A stretch of DNA of 64,000 nucleotides from Heterostelium multicystogenum (taxonomy: Eukaryota > Evosea > Eumycetozoa > Acytosteliales > Acytosteliaceae), in contig RCNN01000010.1 in the NCBI GenBank assembly GCA_003667245.1, positions 1 to 64,000 of the forward strand, in the 5' to 3' direction. The notes under the pieces were generated by a model. That model saw only the letters and a program-made list of their open reading frames with translations. It was not told the DNA's origin and made no database searches. Positions 35,891 to 47,411 of this stretch are shown in pieces. The number at the start of each line of letters is the position of its first letter. The first letter of the stretch is position 1. A program made the translations under genes and the position numbers.

Positions 35891-37156
35891 ATGACTCAAG
35901 AAGCTGATATATTGACTGAAGGAACTGCTTTAAAGCAGTACTGTGTGTTGGCCAAAGCTAACAAAGGTAGAGCTTGTGTTGCTTTGATTGAGCAGGCTTT
36001 GAACAACCCTGCTGTCTACGTATTTGGTGAGCTTTTAGATATGCCAAATATCCAAGCTGTATGTGTCTAATCAAACTAGTAGCTGAAATCTATAGATTTC
36101 TTCGCATCGTTAATAGAGCAAGACTTACTAATCTTACTACTACTACTACTACTACTACTACTACCCTCCTACTTAATCTAATCTAAACTTACCCAGTTAC
36201 AACAATCAGAGTTTAAATCATCATTCGATCTTTTGAATATATTTGCATTTGGAACCTATGCTGACTATATGAGTAAGTTATACTGAGAGAACATGCCATT
36301 AGACAGATAGAATGGTGGTTCATTGGTTCGTTGACTAACTCAAAATATTGTGTAGAGAATAAAGATAGCTTGCCTGCACTGTCACCACAGATGACTTCCA
36401 AGCTTAGACAGTTGACTATTGTATATTTATCTACCATCTCAAAGGTTATCCCATACACTCTTTTGCAAGAACAGCTTGGTATTACAAATCTTAGAGAGTT
36501 GGAAGATTTGATCATTGACTCCATTTATCAAGTATGTTGATCAACTACCATCATTTAGCGATTGGTAATCGTGACGCTTTATTAGTATGATATTAATAAT
36601 TGTTTTGATTTTACTTGGTTACACTAGAATATCATTAGAGGAAAGTTAGATCAAAAGAACAAGCATTTGGAAATTGAATTTGCAATTGGTAGAGATGTAT
36701 CTATTACTCAAATCGATAATATCATTACAGCTTTGGATACTTGGTAAATATAGGCACTAGCTCAACGATGTGGAGTAGCCGATATCGGATATTAACATGA
36801 TTGTAATTAATTAATATTGTAGGACACAGACTTCTGATGAATTACTTGGTAACATTTCATCATTGATTGCACATACAGACAGAGTACACGAGAATAATCG
36901 TAAGGAGAGAGAGGAGTTCGCCAAGAAAGTCGAGCATGCCAAATCACAAATCAAACCCGAGTCAGAAACTGCTCAATTCGAATCCTCTGAATACTTGGAT
37001 GAGTTTAGATCAAGAAAAGGGTAAATATAAACTATAAGAACAATAACAAATTGGAAGATAATAATAACAACAAAGACCATCATCTAACCATCAATATTGT
37101 TTTTCAGTGCCAAGCATATGAACAAAGTAAAGGATCACTTGCACAAAAGACCATAA
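35891..37156 (+). CDS. csn7: COP9 signalosome subunit 7
   Basis: CSN7 is a PCI-domain subunit of the COP9 signalosome, which removes Nedd8 from cullins. Six exons join in frame: 35891-36058 (MTQEADILTEGTALKQYCVL), 36197-36272 (SSFDLLNIFAFGTYADYM), 36356-36531 (NKDSLPALSPQMTSKLRQLT, IVYLSTISKVIPYTLLQEQL, NLRELEDLIIDSIYQ), 36628-36743 (NIIRGKLDQKNKHLEIEFAI, GRDVSITQIDNIITALDTW), 36833-37020 (C-terminal helix) and 37108-37156 (AKHMNKVKDHLHKRP). The winged-helix part of the PCI domain is clear from LRELEDLIID to DVSITQID. About 256 residues, normal for the family. Intron 1 contains a CTA triplet run. No frame break. Confidence 0.93.
36134..36164. repeat. CTA triplet repeat in csn7 intron 1
   Basis: About ten tandem CTA triplets. 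Confidence 0.85.
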
Positions 37157-37733
37157 ATCAGTCGATTAAAGTCACCAAGCAAGATATATAATGGTATAAT
37201 AGTATTTTAAATAGCTCGTAAATTGACAGGTTAAAGCCGCAATATCCCTTTAACAGCCAACAACAACAATCAACAACAGCATGAATTCAACAACACAATG
37301 TAATAAAATATACTTGAAAATATATAGATAAAAGTATTGCATTACTTCAATAGTAAACACAGGCAGGTGTGTCTGGCTGTCATATTGGTTGAGGGAAAGG
37401 ATGAAGTTCATGCTATATTTTTAAATTCAAGATTGAAAATTTGAATTTTGAAATTGCGCCATTTTAAATTTTTAACGGATGATTGTACAATCAAATGTAG
37501 CACCAATTTTTGGGGCATTTCTAAAGTTAACTTTAAAGAAAAGTAAAGTATTGTCCACTGACTTATACATATTGTCTTATTATTAAATGAATATAAAGAT
37601 TTTGAAAGTAAATTAAATTTGGTAGTAGATAGATATTTCATTTCATTGTTGTTCATTATTATTGTATATATAATATTTATTATTCAATCATTCAATTGTA
37701 ATAGATTTAAAATAGACAATTAGCAAACAGGGT
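37157..37733. other. Intergenic
   Basis: 3' of csn7 and promoter side of the CLASP-like gene. AT-rich; no gene seen. Confidence 0.5.
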
Positions 37734-40543
37734 ATGAATATAAATTTAAAATCAATTATAAATCAACTGAGATCAAATGGTAGGTACCACCTTTCTTTCT
37801 CCACAGATTAGAAATTTCCATGACTTCTTGGCGAGCAGTGTTTGATTAATTTATTGCCAACTTCAATTATGTTATTTTAATCTAGATCAAACCGATATTT
37901 ATAATGGATACGATCAATTAATAAATTATGTGAAATACAACATTGTCGAGGTATGTAGTCTTTTTATGGATCATGTGGAAAAAATCAAATTGACAAAAAG
38001 CATTATAATATTAATATACAAATATTATGAAACCTGGATGCAATTGGAATTATAATAGAGTCAATCCATTATAGATATATTTGAATTTATCATCCCTCAT
38101 TTAATTGACCAGGATATATGTGATGAGTTGCATTCAAAGGTTCTGGAGGTTTCCAATTTTATGATTGATTTCTTCACAGAGGAGCACCATGAGATTATCT
38201 GTGTGTTGTTGGACACCTTGAGTCAGTATGGATTCATCGGCAATGAGAATAGCGACATTTTGGAGAAGGTCGAAAATCTGATCTCCACTATATTGAAGTG
38301 TGAAGGAACGGTCGGCATGGTTGCAGTCCTCTTCTCCCATTGGATCGACGACGAATCGTGGCGATGTAGACAGCACATTGTTACCCTCATGACAATGGCC
38401 ATCACATCATCGCTTCTCGATGTTGGCCAACTCTTTGAGACACACCCTGCACTTATTACCAGTGTATTGACATTGTTTGGCAACTCAATAGACGACGAAG
38501 ACCTCCTTCAACTGGTATCACTCATGCACAACGAGTCAAAATCAAGACTCGAGGATTTCATTCATTCCAATATCAAGGATATCAAATTGAAAGCACAATT
38601 GTACAGTAAATTGGAGATAGCTCCACCATCAGCAACAACAGCCACAGCAACCAAGTCACATACATTTAGCCTCGCAAAAACAAAAGCTCTAGCTCCAACT
38701 CCAACTCTAGCTCCGGCTCCTATAAGATCCAACATTAATATCAATAAGCCAAGTACAACAACAAGAGCAATCGGATCAAGACCAAACAATAATAATGATC
38801 CCTTCGGAATGCTTTTATTAACTCAAGACTTGGATGACGAGCTACTCGAAAGCAAATTAAAAGAGATTATAGCAAAGTTGTCGGACTCTAATTGTGAGTG
38901 GAGTATCAAGGTGAATAATCTTATCAAGTTGCAAGCATTGATGAAAGCAGGTGCAGCTGATCTGCCACTATTCCATACACTCTTCCACAAGTTAAAGGAG
39001 CCCCTTCTGCTTCAAGTTTGCGATATGAGATCTCAATTAGTCAAAGAAGCCTGCGCAACTATTGGAGTAGTGGCCGAATACATGAAGGCTCAATTTGAGC
39101 CATTTGTCGATCGTTACTTTGAAATATTGATAAAGAATGTTATCATCACCATTCAGGTATGTATCAACTCTTTATAGATAGGTAGATAGCTTGGGTATTA
39201 ACAAGGATCATGACCGAGTAGATTATTTCACAATCCAGTGATAATTGTATAAAGAGTATTCTTACAGCATCAAAGTCATTGAAAGTCTTGCCACGATTGA
39301 CAGATATGTTGAAGCACAAGAGTCCTGTGATGAGAGCGAGATGCTTTGAGTATATCCATATATTATTAAAGATTGTATCACCATCGATTCTGGAGAAGCA
39401 TCTGGATGTGTTTGAAAAGACCATTCGCTCTGGTGTCAGTGATGCCGATCCAAACTGCAGAAAGTTCTCCAGACAGTCTTTTCTCATCTACTCGGCGCAC
39501 TTCCCTCATAAGAGTGAGCAATTGCTTCAATCGTTCGACTTGACTGCCAAAAAGCTAATCACAAAAGAGATGCAGTCTTTCAATCCTTCGGCTGAGATGT
39601 CGAACACCGACAATATTAGTAGTAGTGAGTCATCATCAGTAATCAATCATAGAACCACACCAAAAGGCAACTCTCCAAACTAACAGGGGTTTGACTTCAA
39701 CACCAGTCAACAAAGTGCCTCAAGCTAGACCCAACACACCTTTAAGCGGTCGCCAGCCAATGACACCAACCACAGGTGTCAGCAAACCTGCTGGTTTTGA
39801 CATTGACAACTCTCAATAGCAATGTGTTGGTCGGATCATCGTCTAAGCCACCAAGAACTGTTACACCACTGAGCAACGCATCCTCGGTTGGTGTATTAAA
39901 GAGAAAGCCGATCACCTCAACCACCATTACAACTCCATCCACAATCACAACTCAAAAGCCATCATCGACCTTATTAACAAAGCGTAGTTGTTTCGATGAA
40001 GAACAAGCCAGATCGAACAAACACATAAAGTTGGACAAAGAGAACCAACATCATAACATTATTCACAGTCGTCCACCAACACCAATTGGAGCACCATCAT
40101 CGTACTCCAAACTACACTCTGTTAAGAAGCCACCCATTATTCCGACATCAAAGACATCTCAACAATTTGTATCATTCTTTAATAACAACAACAACAACAT
40201 CCATACTGCTACTAATATCAATGGTAACAACCATTTGAATTTGAAATCATCACTCATGGCATCGACTTCTCAAACATCATCATCATCAATCAATCAACAA
40301 GCCCAGCAACACCAGCAGCTTACTATATCACAATTACTTGGACAGCCTAGTGTTAAGAATATCAAGACTACAGGCTCGTCTCCATCAATGGCATCGATCA
40401 TGTCCACACCTCCTCAACAGACTACATCAAAGACCAACAACTACTTTAGAAACACATCGAAGCAAGCAGCATTGACTCCATTTTCATTATCATCCTCAGT
40501 CAACAGAGAACTCCAACTTTCAGATTTGGGAGGAGGACTGTAG
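37734..40543 (+). CDS. CLASP-like TOG/HEAT microtubule protein
   Basis: CLASP proteins use TOG domains to stabilise microtubule plus ends. Exons: 37734-37779 (MNINLKSIINQLRSN), 37886-37950, 38059-39156, 39222-40543. An N-terminal HEAT/TOG segment (IIDIFEFIIPHLIDQDICDE to about residue 180) is followed by a low-complexity linker (APTPTLAPAPIRSN) and a CLASP_N-type TOG domain (VNNLIKLQALMKAGAADLPL, FHKLKEPLLLQVCDMRSQLV, KEACATIGVVAEYMKAQFEP, VLPRLTDMLKHKSPVMRARC, SGVSDADPNCRKFSRQSFLI). The C terminus is Ser/Thr/Pro-, Asn- and basic-rich (KRKPITSTTITTPS), typical of microtubule-binding tails. Breaks near 39683 and 39818 split the tail. About 840 residues, shorter than animal CLASP; a single clear TOG2-like domain remains. 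Confidence 0.75.
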
Positions 40544-40728
40544 TATTCACAATAACAACATCCAATAGCTACAGCAACCATTAATTAAGATCAATCTATT
40601 CTATTTCAATATAATACATTTAAATAAATTAGATCATTCAAATTACTTTACCAAAACAACATCGACTTGCTTATCATCAATCAATAATGCAATATGTACT
40701 ATTATTATTATTATTATATAATGTAACG

Positions 40729-42077
40729 TCATTTCCAAATTACAGTGTATTGCTCTGGTTCTGCTATTTCTGCCAGTAGCTTCTCTACAACATCCATTCC
40801 AACCGATAATATACAACATATCTCATCGAAACTCTTGTTTCCATTCAATAATCTGGACATTAATTAGGTTAGTATTTCTCTCTAGAGAGTTAAACATGCT
40901 TGTTATAAATCCATTATATTTACCTTTTCTTATCATTCGGAGGCAGTTTCTCGAGTACTTTAAGATTGTTGAGTATTGGATAACGTTGTTTTCTTCTCAG
41001 GAATCCATTGATGACACCGAATATAATGAAGGATCGCTCGTCAATGCCCAATGAAGTCAACTCATTCTCTGTACAGTACTCTCTAAATGGAGTATCGGTG
41101 CTCATGTTGGCATAGAGCATAAATATCGTCTCAAATGAACATATGGTTGCGCCAGGCGTTGTGATAAACTTTGAGCACTCGCTCTGCATATCCAAATTGG
41201 ATGCCAACTTTCTAATCAACGGTGTAGGATTGTAGATATTGGAGTACTGGAAGATATCGACCATCTTTACGATGCTGTAGTAGACCAAGTGTTTGATACA
41301 TGATTTCACGAGATTGATGTCGATCTCTGTTAGTTTCGATATTCTGCTGACATAGTTGACGCCGTCGATGTACGGCAGTATCTGCAGCAGAGTCAGGTCC
41401 CATTCCGATGCGTTTGACGTGTCGATTTCCTCGATGAGAACCGGTACCTGGTGGTCGAGAATCTCGATCGGCTCCGTTGGCTTATTGAACAGCTTTACAT
41501 TGATAGTGTTTGCGTCGTCGACCGTAATCGTGCTCTCGCCGTAGCTATTCAACTCTATATACAATGTCTCCAGGATCTTCAGTAGATCAGGTTGATCTCT
41601 TACTTTCGACTGATTGAACAAATATTCTGTTTCCGTCTCCAATGTTCTGAGTATGGTGCCCAGCTTTCTTATGATATTATGATATATGGTTGTGTCTGTG
41701 TTCTTATCGAACACCATTGCCAAGTTAAAGAGCAGAGCATTTCTGTGATATTTTACATCCTGTAGTAACACCGGATAGCCAAGTATCTTGTAGTCGAATG
41801 CCGTCAGGGTGATGACCTTACCGCACAGCTTTGGCTTGGGAATAATAAACTCTGCGAATCCTTCGAATACATCATTAGCAATGAACCTAATATTACAGCG
41901 TGATCAATGGAGATCGATTCGAATTGATTGCAACTTTAGTTTAAACGACTCTTGTTTGAAACAGGACCAAAACAGTCGTATCATATCACATACCCTTCCG
42001 GATATTGGTAGAATATCTTTGTACCATATATATTTATGAAACTCACTGTAGAATATACATTTAATTGGTCCCTCCAT
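40729..42077 (-). CDS. nprl2: NPRL2, GATOR1 subunit
   Basis: GATOR1 (DEPDC5-NPRL2-NPRL3) inhibits TORC1 at lysosomes by acting as GAP for Rag GTPases; NPRL2 supplies the catalytic arginine finger. Exon 1 41994-42077 (MEGPIKCIFYSEFHKY, then YQYPEG), exon 2 40924-41886 (FIANDVFEGFAEFIIPKPKL, CGKVITLTAFDYKILGYPVL, KYHRNALLFNLAMVFD, EWDLTLLQILPYIDGVNYVS, QYSNIYNPTPLIRKL, LRRKQRYPILNNL), exon 3 40729-40852 (GNKSFDEICCILSVGMDVVE, ending YTVIWK). KYHRNALLFNL and WDLTLLQILPYIDG are diagnostic. One break in exon 1 near 42037 (after HKY). About 388 residues, the normal length. In Dictyostelium this pathway would couple starvation to TORC1. Confidence 0.93.
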
Positions 42078-42284
42078 TATTATTATTTATCTAATATATC
42101 TTCGGTCGTTTGACCAGTTATTAATAAATTACCACAATACCTTGTTTATCTTTTAGTTGTTCAATTTTAATTTACCCCCCTCACTGACCTCAACCAAAAA
42201 TTTATAAAGTTTTTACACCACACTCATAGGTAATACAGAGTGTAAACATATAGAATATATATATATTAGAGATAAGACAATGAA

Positions 42285-44405
42285 ATGAAAGAAGAAACTA
42301 GTAATAATAATACAAGTGCAATTGATGAAAGTCTAAATGAGAGTAATAACAACAATAATAGCAATAGTATTATAGCCGACAATGATATAAATAAAAGTAG
42401 CAACAATGACAACGATATCCCAATGCAGAGTACAGAACAAGAAGAACATACAGATAAACAGACAAATGGGATAGTAGAGCCTGTGTCATCATCAAATAGT
42501 AGTAATAATAGTAGTAATAATGAAAATGAACATAGAGCAAACAACAATAATAATACTAATAATAATACAAAGTTAAATGATTCAAATATGACGACAACAA
42601 CAACCACAACTACTACGAATACAGCTACGACTACAGCTACGACTACAGCTACGACTACTGTTAATACTACACCGCTAAAGAGAAGTGAAACTGCAACGAA
42701 TGGAAATAGTAGTAAAGGTGTATTGCTAAGCTCGTCGAGTTCAGTTGGAAATACGCCTTCTTTGCATGGTAATAGTGGTGTTCTCTTTATTTTGAAGGAT
42801 TCGGAAATTGTAAAGGTATTCGCTCAGGTGCCCAAGGAGACTATTGTCAATTGCCTCAAATCGGTCAGCGGTTTATACCATTTGACCATTGACGAGAGCA
42901 TTGAGAAAGTTCCGAAACTTAAACTGCTTCATGTAGTGAACGAGTGTATTTGCTTCACTGGAATCGATGATTTCACTGGCTGTCTACCTTCGACTTCTTA
43001 TCCTTCACTTCTATCGCTTCTCGGCTCACCTGAGTGCCTGGTCAATCATGCATTCCTTCAGGTCGATCCAAGCGTTGCTGACGAGCACCGCTTGTCTTTC
43101 TATCAGCTGCTATCTAGCCACATAAAGCGCAAGGGAATCAACTGGATACTTGAGAACTCAGATGACCAATTGAAATCACATTTCTGTCAATCACTTAGAC
43201 TGGGCGATATCGCTGATCAGCAGCAGGGCACCAATATAAAGAATAGGATAAAGGACGAGATTATACTGCGAGGAACTGAGTCGTTCCTCAAGAATGTAAA
43301 AGCACCTGTCATTCGTGCAGTTGCAGAAGGATTGAAGATAAACAAGGTCGGAAGCAAAGAGCTGATTATCGATAAGATTATGGAGACAATATTCAATTTC
43401 AAACAGGTGAAAGAATCGGGTACAAACGAAAATGTGGATGTCGGTGGCAGTCTTACAGATGCAGAAAACCCTACAATCTCAGTGACTCCTCTTTCAACAC
43501 CAGAGCAGGAGCACGATGAAGATGAATCACCACCTCCACCAGTACCTCCTACTACACCAAGCAGAAGATCCAATCGATCTAGCTCAACAGAACCATCCAC
43601 ACCAACGACAAAAGTTAAGATTCCAATTAAAGCACTCATGACAAATTCGCCATCTACAAGTAGATCCAGCAGATATCAGCAACAGCAAGAAAAGCAACAA
43701 ACGCAAGCTAAGGTCGTTGAACAAGCGCCACCAGAGCTTAATGCATTTGGAAGGATCAAGAGAAAACAGAAACCAAACATGAAATATTTTGACGAGGAAA
43801 GTGAGCATGAGGAAAAGCATGTCGTTAGCAAAGAAGAATCATCAAGAAAATCAGTGGAGATAAAATCGGATGAATCAGACGAGGAGAAATCACAAGACGA
43901 ATCGGATGAAGAAAACAACAGTGAGTCCACTGATAGATCGGGTGATTCTGAGAGTGAGGAGGCACAATCTGAGGAATCTGAGGATGAAGAAACTCAACTT
44001 GAAAAACCAAAGCGAAAGAGAAAAGCAACCGAGCCAACGAATACACCACTATCATTAATTGTCAAAGGAATTACTAGAGAACAACTTCATACATTGTAAG
44101 AGACATACCAATGGCACCTAGTTTAGTAGATACTAACTGTATGCTTCTGAAAAATTTTTCCAAACAGGTTCCATGCACCAGACCTAAAGGAATATTGTAA
44201 ATTGAATGCACTCAGATCAACAGGTTCAAAGAGAGATATCATGAGAAGAATATTATTATTTCTAAAGAGAAATCCCAACAACAAAAATGCAGCAACTACT
44301 ACAGAAAGCACAACACCTTCTTCTCCATCAAGTACAAATGCACCTGCAGTTTCAACACCAGCAAAGCCAACTCCAAAAAAGAGAAGAAGGAGACGAGTTT
44401 ATTAA
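42285..44405 (+). CDS. SAP-domain nuclear protein with conserved N-terminal region
   Basis: Two exons, 42285-44095 and 44168-44405, 682 residues. Residues 1-160 are Asn/Thr-rich. A globular region follows (about 165-375: GVLFILKDSEIVKVFAQVPK, ETIVNCLKSVSGLYHLTIDE, CICFTGIDDFTGCLPSTSYP, LSSHIKRKGINWILENSDDQ), with an SAP-like helix pair near its end (VIRAVAEGLKINKVGSKELI). Then come a Ser/Pro-rich region, KRKQKPNMKYFDEES, a strongly acidic Ser/Glu region (about 500-575) and a basic patch KPKRKRK. The C-terminal SAP-type motif is LHTLFHAPDLKEYCKLNALR with STGSKRDIMRRILLFL, then a basic tail KKRRRRRVY. SAP motifs bind AT-rich DNA, and the basic patches look like nuclear localisation signals, so a chromatin role is inferred. 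I cannot name an orthologue. No frame break. Confidence 0.75.
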
Positions 44406-44486
44406 AGATATAGCTATCAATATTTATATTTGAAAAAAAAATGTAATATATATAATACTCGTTTATTTTTAAATAGGATAGGTTGA

Positions 44487-45204
44487 TTATTTGCAGTGGA
44501 TACATTCTCTTCTACCATTCTTGCAATGGATACAATTTGACATCTAAAAGAAGAAATTGGATGTTAGTCAACTATTGGATTGAACATTAAGTTAGTCAGT
44601 GAATCCTTACCAATGATTTTCCAGTTCCGTTACAGAAAGAACAAATCTTGTAACCCATGCTATCACAGAACATGCATTTCTTATGGTGGTGAGTGGCGGC
44701 TGGTGGTGGACAGTGGGAGTGACCTGGAGCTGGTGCGTGGTGTGATGGGAAACCATGTGAGTGACTTGGAGGTGATGCGGCTGATGGTGGACAGTGGGAG
44801 TGACCTGGAGCTGGTGCTGGTGCGTGGTGTGACGGGAATCCATGTGAGTGACTTGGAGGTGATGCAGCTGATGGTGGACAGTGGGAGTGACCTGGAGCTG
44901 GTGCAGCTGGGAATGGGTGTACAACGGCGGCTGGTGGATAAGCATGTTGTGATGGGTAGGCTACGGCAGCTGGAGGTGGTTGTACATGTACAGAGAATCC
45001 AGCAGTTGGTGGGTATGGTTGTGGATGTGAATGAGCTTGTGGTGGCTCAATGAGTCCAGTTCCGTTGTCATATTAGAGATATACTTTTGAGTTACGTGTT
45101 TGGTATCTGAGAAATGCTTCAAATGAGACATTCTCTTCAAGGACTAATCGATCAGGGAGAGTGGGTATCACAATCTTGAAAATTTTTTTCAATGTCAAAA
45201 TCAT
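44487..45204 (-). CDS. CxxC zinc-finger protein with His/Pro tandem repeats
   Basis: The minus strand reads, after YDNGTGLIEPPQAHSHPQPY, a Pro/Ala/His-rich region with three tandem copies of PGHSHCPPSAASPPSHSHGF (the last partial), then a cysteine cluster CMFCDSMGYKICSFCNGTG and, in exon 2 (44487-44543), NCIHCKNGRRECIHCK. The CxxC/CxxCxGxG pattern is like the DnaJ-type zinc ribbon. Exon 1 is 44611-45204 from ATG 45204 (MILTLKKIFKIVIPTLPDRL, VLEENVSFEAFLRYQ). An in-frame TAA at 45073-45075 separates that N-terminal part from the repeat region, so either the start is elsewhere, a small intron is missed, or two compensating errors are present. Function unknown; metal binding by Cys/His is likely. 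Confidence 0.6.
44708..44960 (-). repeat. Tandem repeat, units of 81 and 87 nt
   Basis: On the plus strand GGACAGTGGGAGTGACCTGG recurs at 44708, 44789 and 44876, i.e. spacings of 81 and 87 nt (the longer unit has an extra 6-nt GCTGGT). Units differ by few bases, so the duplication is recent. They encode the His/Pro repeats of the zinc-finger protein. Confidence 0.9.
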
Positions 45205-45232
45205 TTCTTATGAGATAATAATACTTTAAACA

Positions 45233-46694
45233 ATGACAGATAGCTTTCTACCAAAAACAACTCAACTTCAGATTCTAAGTAATATATTAAATGAGCATTT
45301 TCTAATTGACCAATCAGCATTCCGAAACTATTGTATTCAATATATGCACTGTAATGAAGGTGAAAATTTTACTCGAATCTCATCAAAGTTCTTTATGAAT
45401 AGAACCAAGCCGAAAGGAATATTATCATACATACTGGTTTGCAAGAAATGGTTTAGCTATGTGTCAATCAACTATTGTACTCAAGCTGTCATTTATCAAA
45501 ACTATAGAAACCAAATATGGAAACTAGTGGAAGAGCATCATAAATACTCATTGTTTCAAACAAACGAACATCAAGGAGCTCTATCTATTTGACACATATC
45601 TAAATGAAGATATTATAGAAAGCCTCAAAGAGAGTTCACTCCAACTCGAAAGAATCTACCTTGTAACTGCCAACAAAGTAATCATTAAATCAATCATCAA
45701 ACATTTTTCTGATATTCATTTAGAATTAGTGATCAGTCAGGTGTGTGATTTGTCGGAGTTTGATGATATGGACTTTTCTCCATTTAAATATCTCTTTATG
45801 ATGACGGACAACCTCGCTCAAGATGGGAGCTATTATGGTCCAGGATTTGAATTTGATTTCACTCCATTTGCCACACACAAGGTCGACTCACTTCAATTTA
45901 TCTATGACAAAGCTAGATTAGGCGGAGTATATCACCTGTCATACACGAAGCTTTTTGAGATATCAACACTAAAGAATCTTTGGATTTCACTCTTTGACCA
46001 TGTTGATGCCTCGGAACTTATTTATATATGCAATGATCATATCGAATCATTCAATGCAAATGTATTATTTGGAGGATTCAGCTTGGATGCAGATCAGACT
46101 ACAGAGCCTATTTTATGACCTTTCATTTTACTGCTGTAACTTATGTGATCGATTCAGTGAGTTTATCTTGCCAGTGCTCTCCACACATCGCATGCAACAC
46201 TGGATAAACTTTTGCTCAGTCTTGGCTCACAATAAAACACTGAAGCATTTATCATTGTACGACTATTGTCAAGGAAATCAACTTAAACCACAAGATGTTG
46301 GACAGCTATCGTATCATCTAAGCAATGCTCTCCTCTCCAACAACACATTGACATCTCTTGAGATAACATGTTTCATATTGGATTCATCATTTTATTAATG
46401 CAATAGCTCAGACATTTTATATACGCGATTTTACGTCTTTTAAATTTGGATTCCAACCATCTAGAACAACTCGGAAACTCACTCAAGTTGAATAGCTCTA
46501 TAAAGAAATTAAACATTACAGCATTGTTTGACAGCACGGTAAGCGCAAAAGCTAAAAACCAATTAGTGATCTTCAACGATGCGATCAAATTGAACAAAAC
46601 AATATCAACAATCAAACTGTTTCCAACCCATTACAATAGTAACTATATAGAGGAATTTTTGAACAAATTGACTCCAAAACCAACACTTGTATAA
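45233..46694 (+). CDS. F-box/LRR-type protein, frame-broken
   Basis: From ATG 45233 (MTDSFLPKTTQLQILSNILN). An F-box-like start, GILSYILVCKKWFSYVSINY (about residues 65-85), is followed by irregular leucine-rich repeats: SLQLERIYLVTANKVIIKSI, HKVDSLQFIYDKARLGG, LKNLWISLFDHVDASELI, NKTLKHLSLYDYCQGNQL, NNTLTSLEITCF, NSSIKKLNITALFD and NKTISTIKLFP. Large families with this plan exist in dictyostelids; F-box members act as substrate adaptors of SCF ubiquitin ligases, but substrates are unknown. Breaks lie near 45590, 46100, 46398 and 46470, giving about 485 residues if joined. With this many breaks in a multi-copy family type, a pseudogene cannot be excluded. Confidence 0.6.
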
Positions 46695-47411
46695 ATAAAT
46701 ATTAGTATTGGATATTGATTTGATATTATTTTCAATTATGTTCCAAAAGAATCTGATTCTTTGTCAAATCCCAAACATAATAAATATATCTCACCGGTGG
46801 CTTTAGATAGTTATTTAATTATTCAAATCCATTTAATCTTGATATTAAAAATAAAAAGTTCAAAGTTGTGGACTACAGCTAGATACTATCTATTCTCTAC
46901 ATTATTTGCAACCCTTAATATCTTGTCCACACTCTTTTTAAAGATGGGTATGTCTATTTCTCTCCATTGGTAGTGTCAAAAGAATACTTGAAGATTAATA
47001 TGTTCAGAAGATTCTTTTACTATTCTTTTATAAAGATAATTAGTTATCACCTTATAACAGGAGAAATCACAGATTTCTGATTGAAGCCTTTGCATTATCT
47101 ATAGTAGACCCATTGATAGTTTTATTATAATAAATATCTTTATTGAATAACTTTTATAAATATCTACTACTTGTTATTAATTTGTAAAAATCAATGTGCT
47201 GTCGTAGTGCCACAGGAGACTGAGTTGTCTTTCAGGGAATATTTCCACTAAAAATAAAAATGATTCTGATCTTTTTAAATGGGGGCTTTTTTAAATGTCA
47301 AACATTTCATTTTGAAAACTTGACTTATAAATATTCCAACTTAGGATCCTTCCTTCTTTGTACTTTAAATTATTTTATTATTTCAATCAATCAATATACA
47401 TATTTAATAGA
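46695..47411. other. Intergenic with faint coding-like remnant
   Basis: Between 46737 and 47083 short plus-strand stretches look protein-like in shifting frames (FQKNLILCQIPNIINISHRW, NLDIKNKKFKVVDYS, LFKDGYVYFSPLVVSKEYLK). They could be a decayed F-box-type relative of the upstream gene. The rest is AT-rich promoter of the RT-like gene. Confidence 0.3.

Noticed and set aside
37408..37656. Minus-strand 82-residue open frame between csn7 and the CLASP-like gene
   Set aside because: Composition follows AT-rich DNA (Lys, Asn, Leu, Phe), no domain, no splice context.
44580..45053. Plus-strand VDSGSDLELV repeat protein
   Set aside because: Antisense of the His/Pro zinc-finger repeat; the minus frame continues into CxxC zinc ligands and a spliced last exon.
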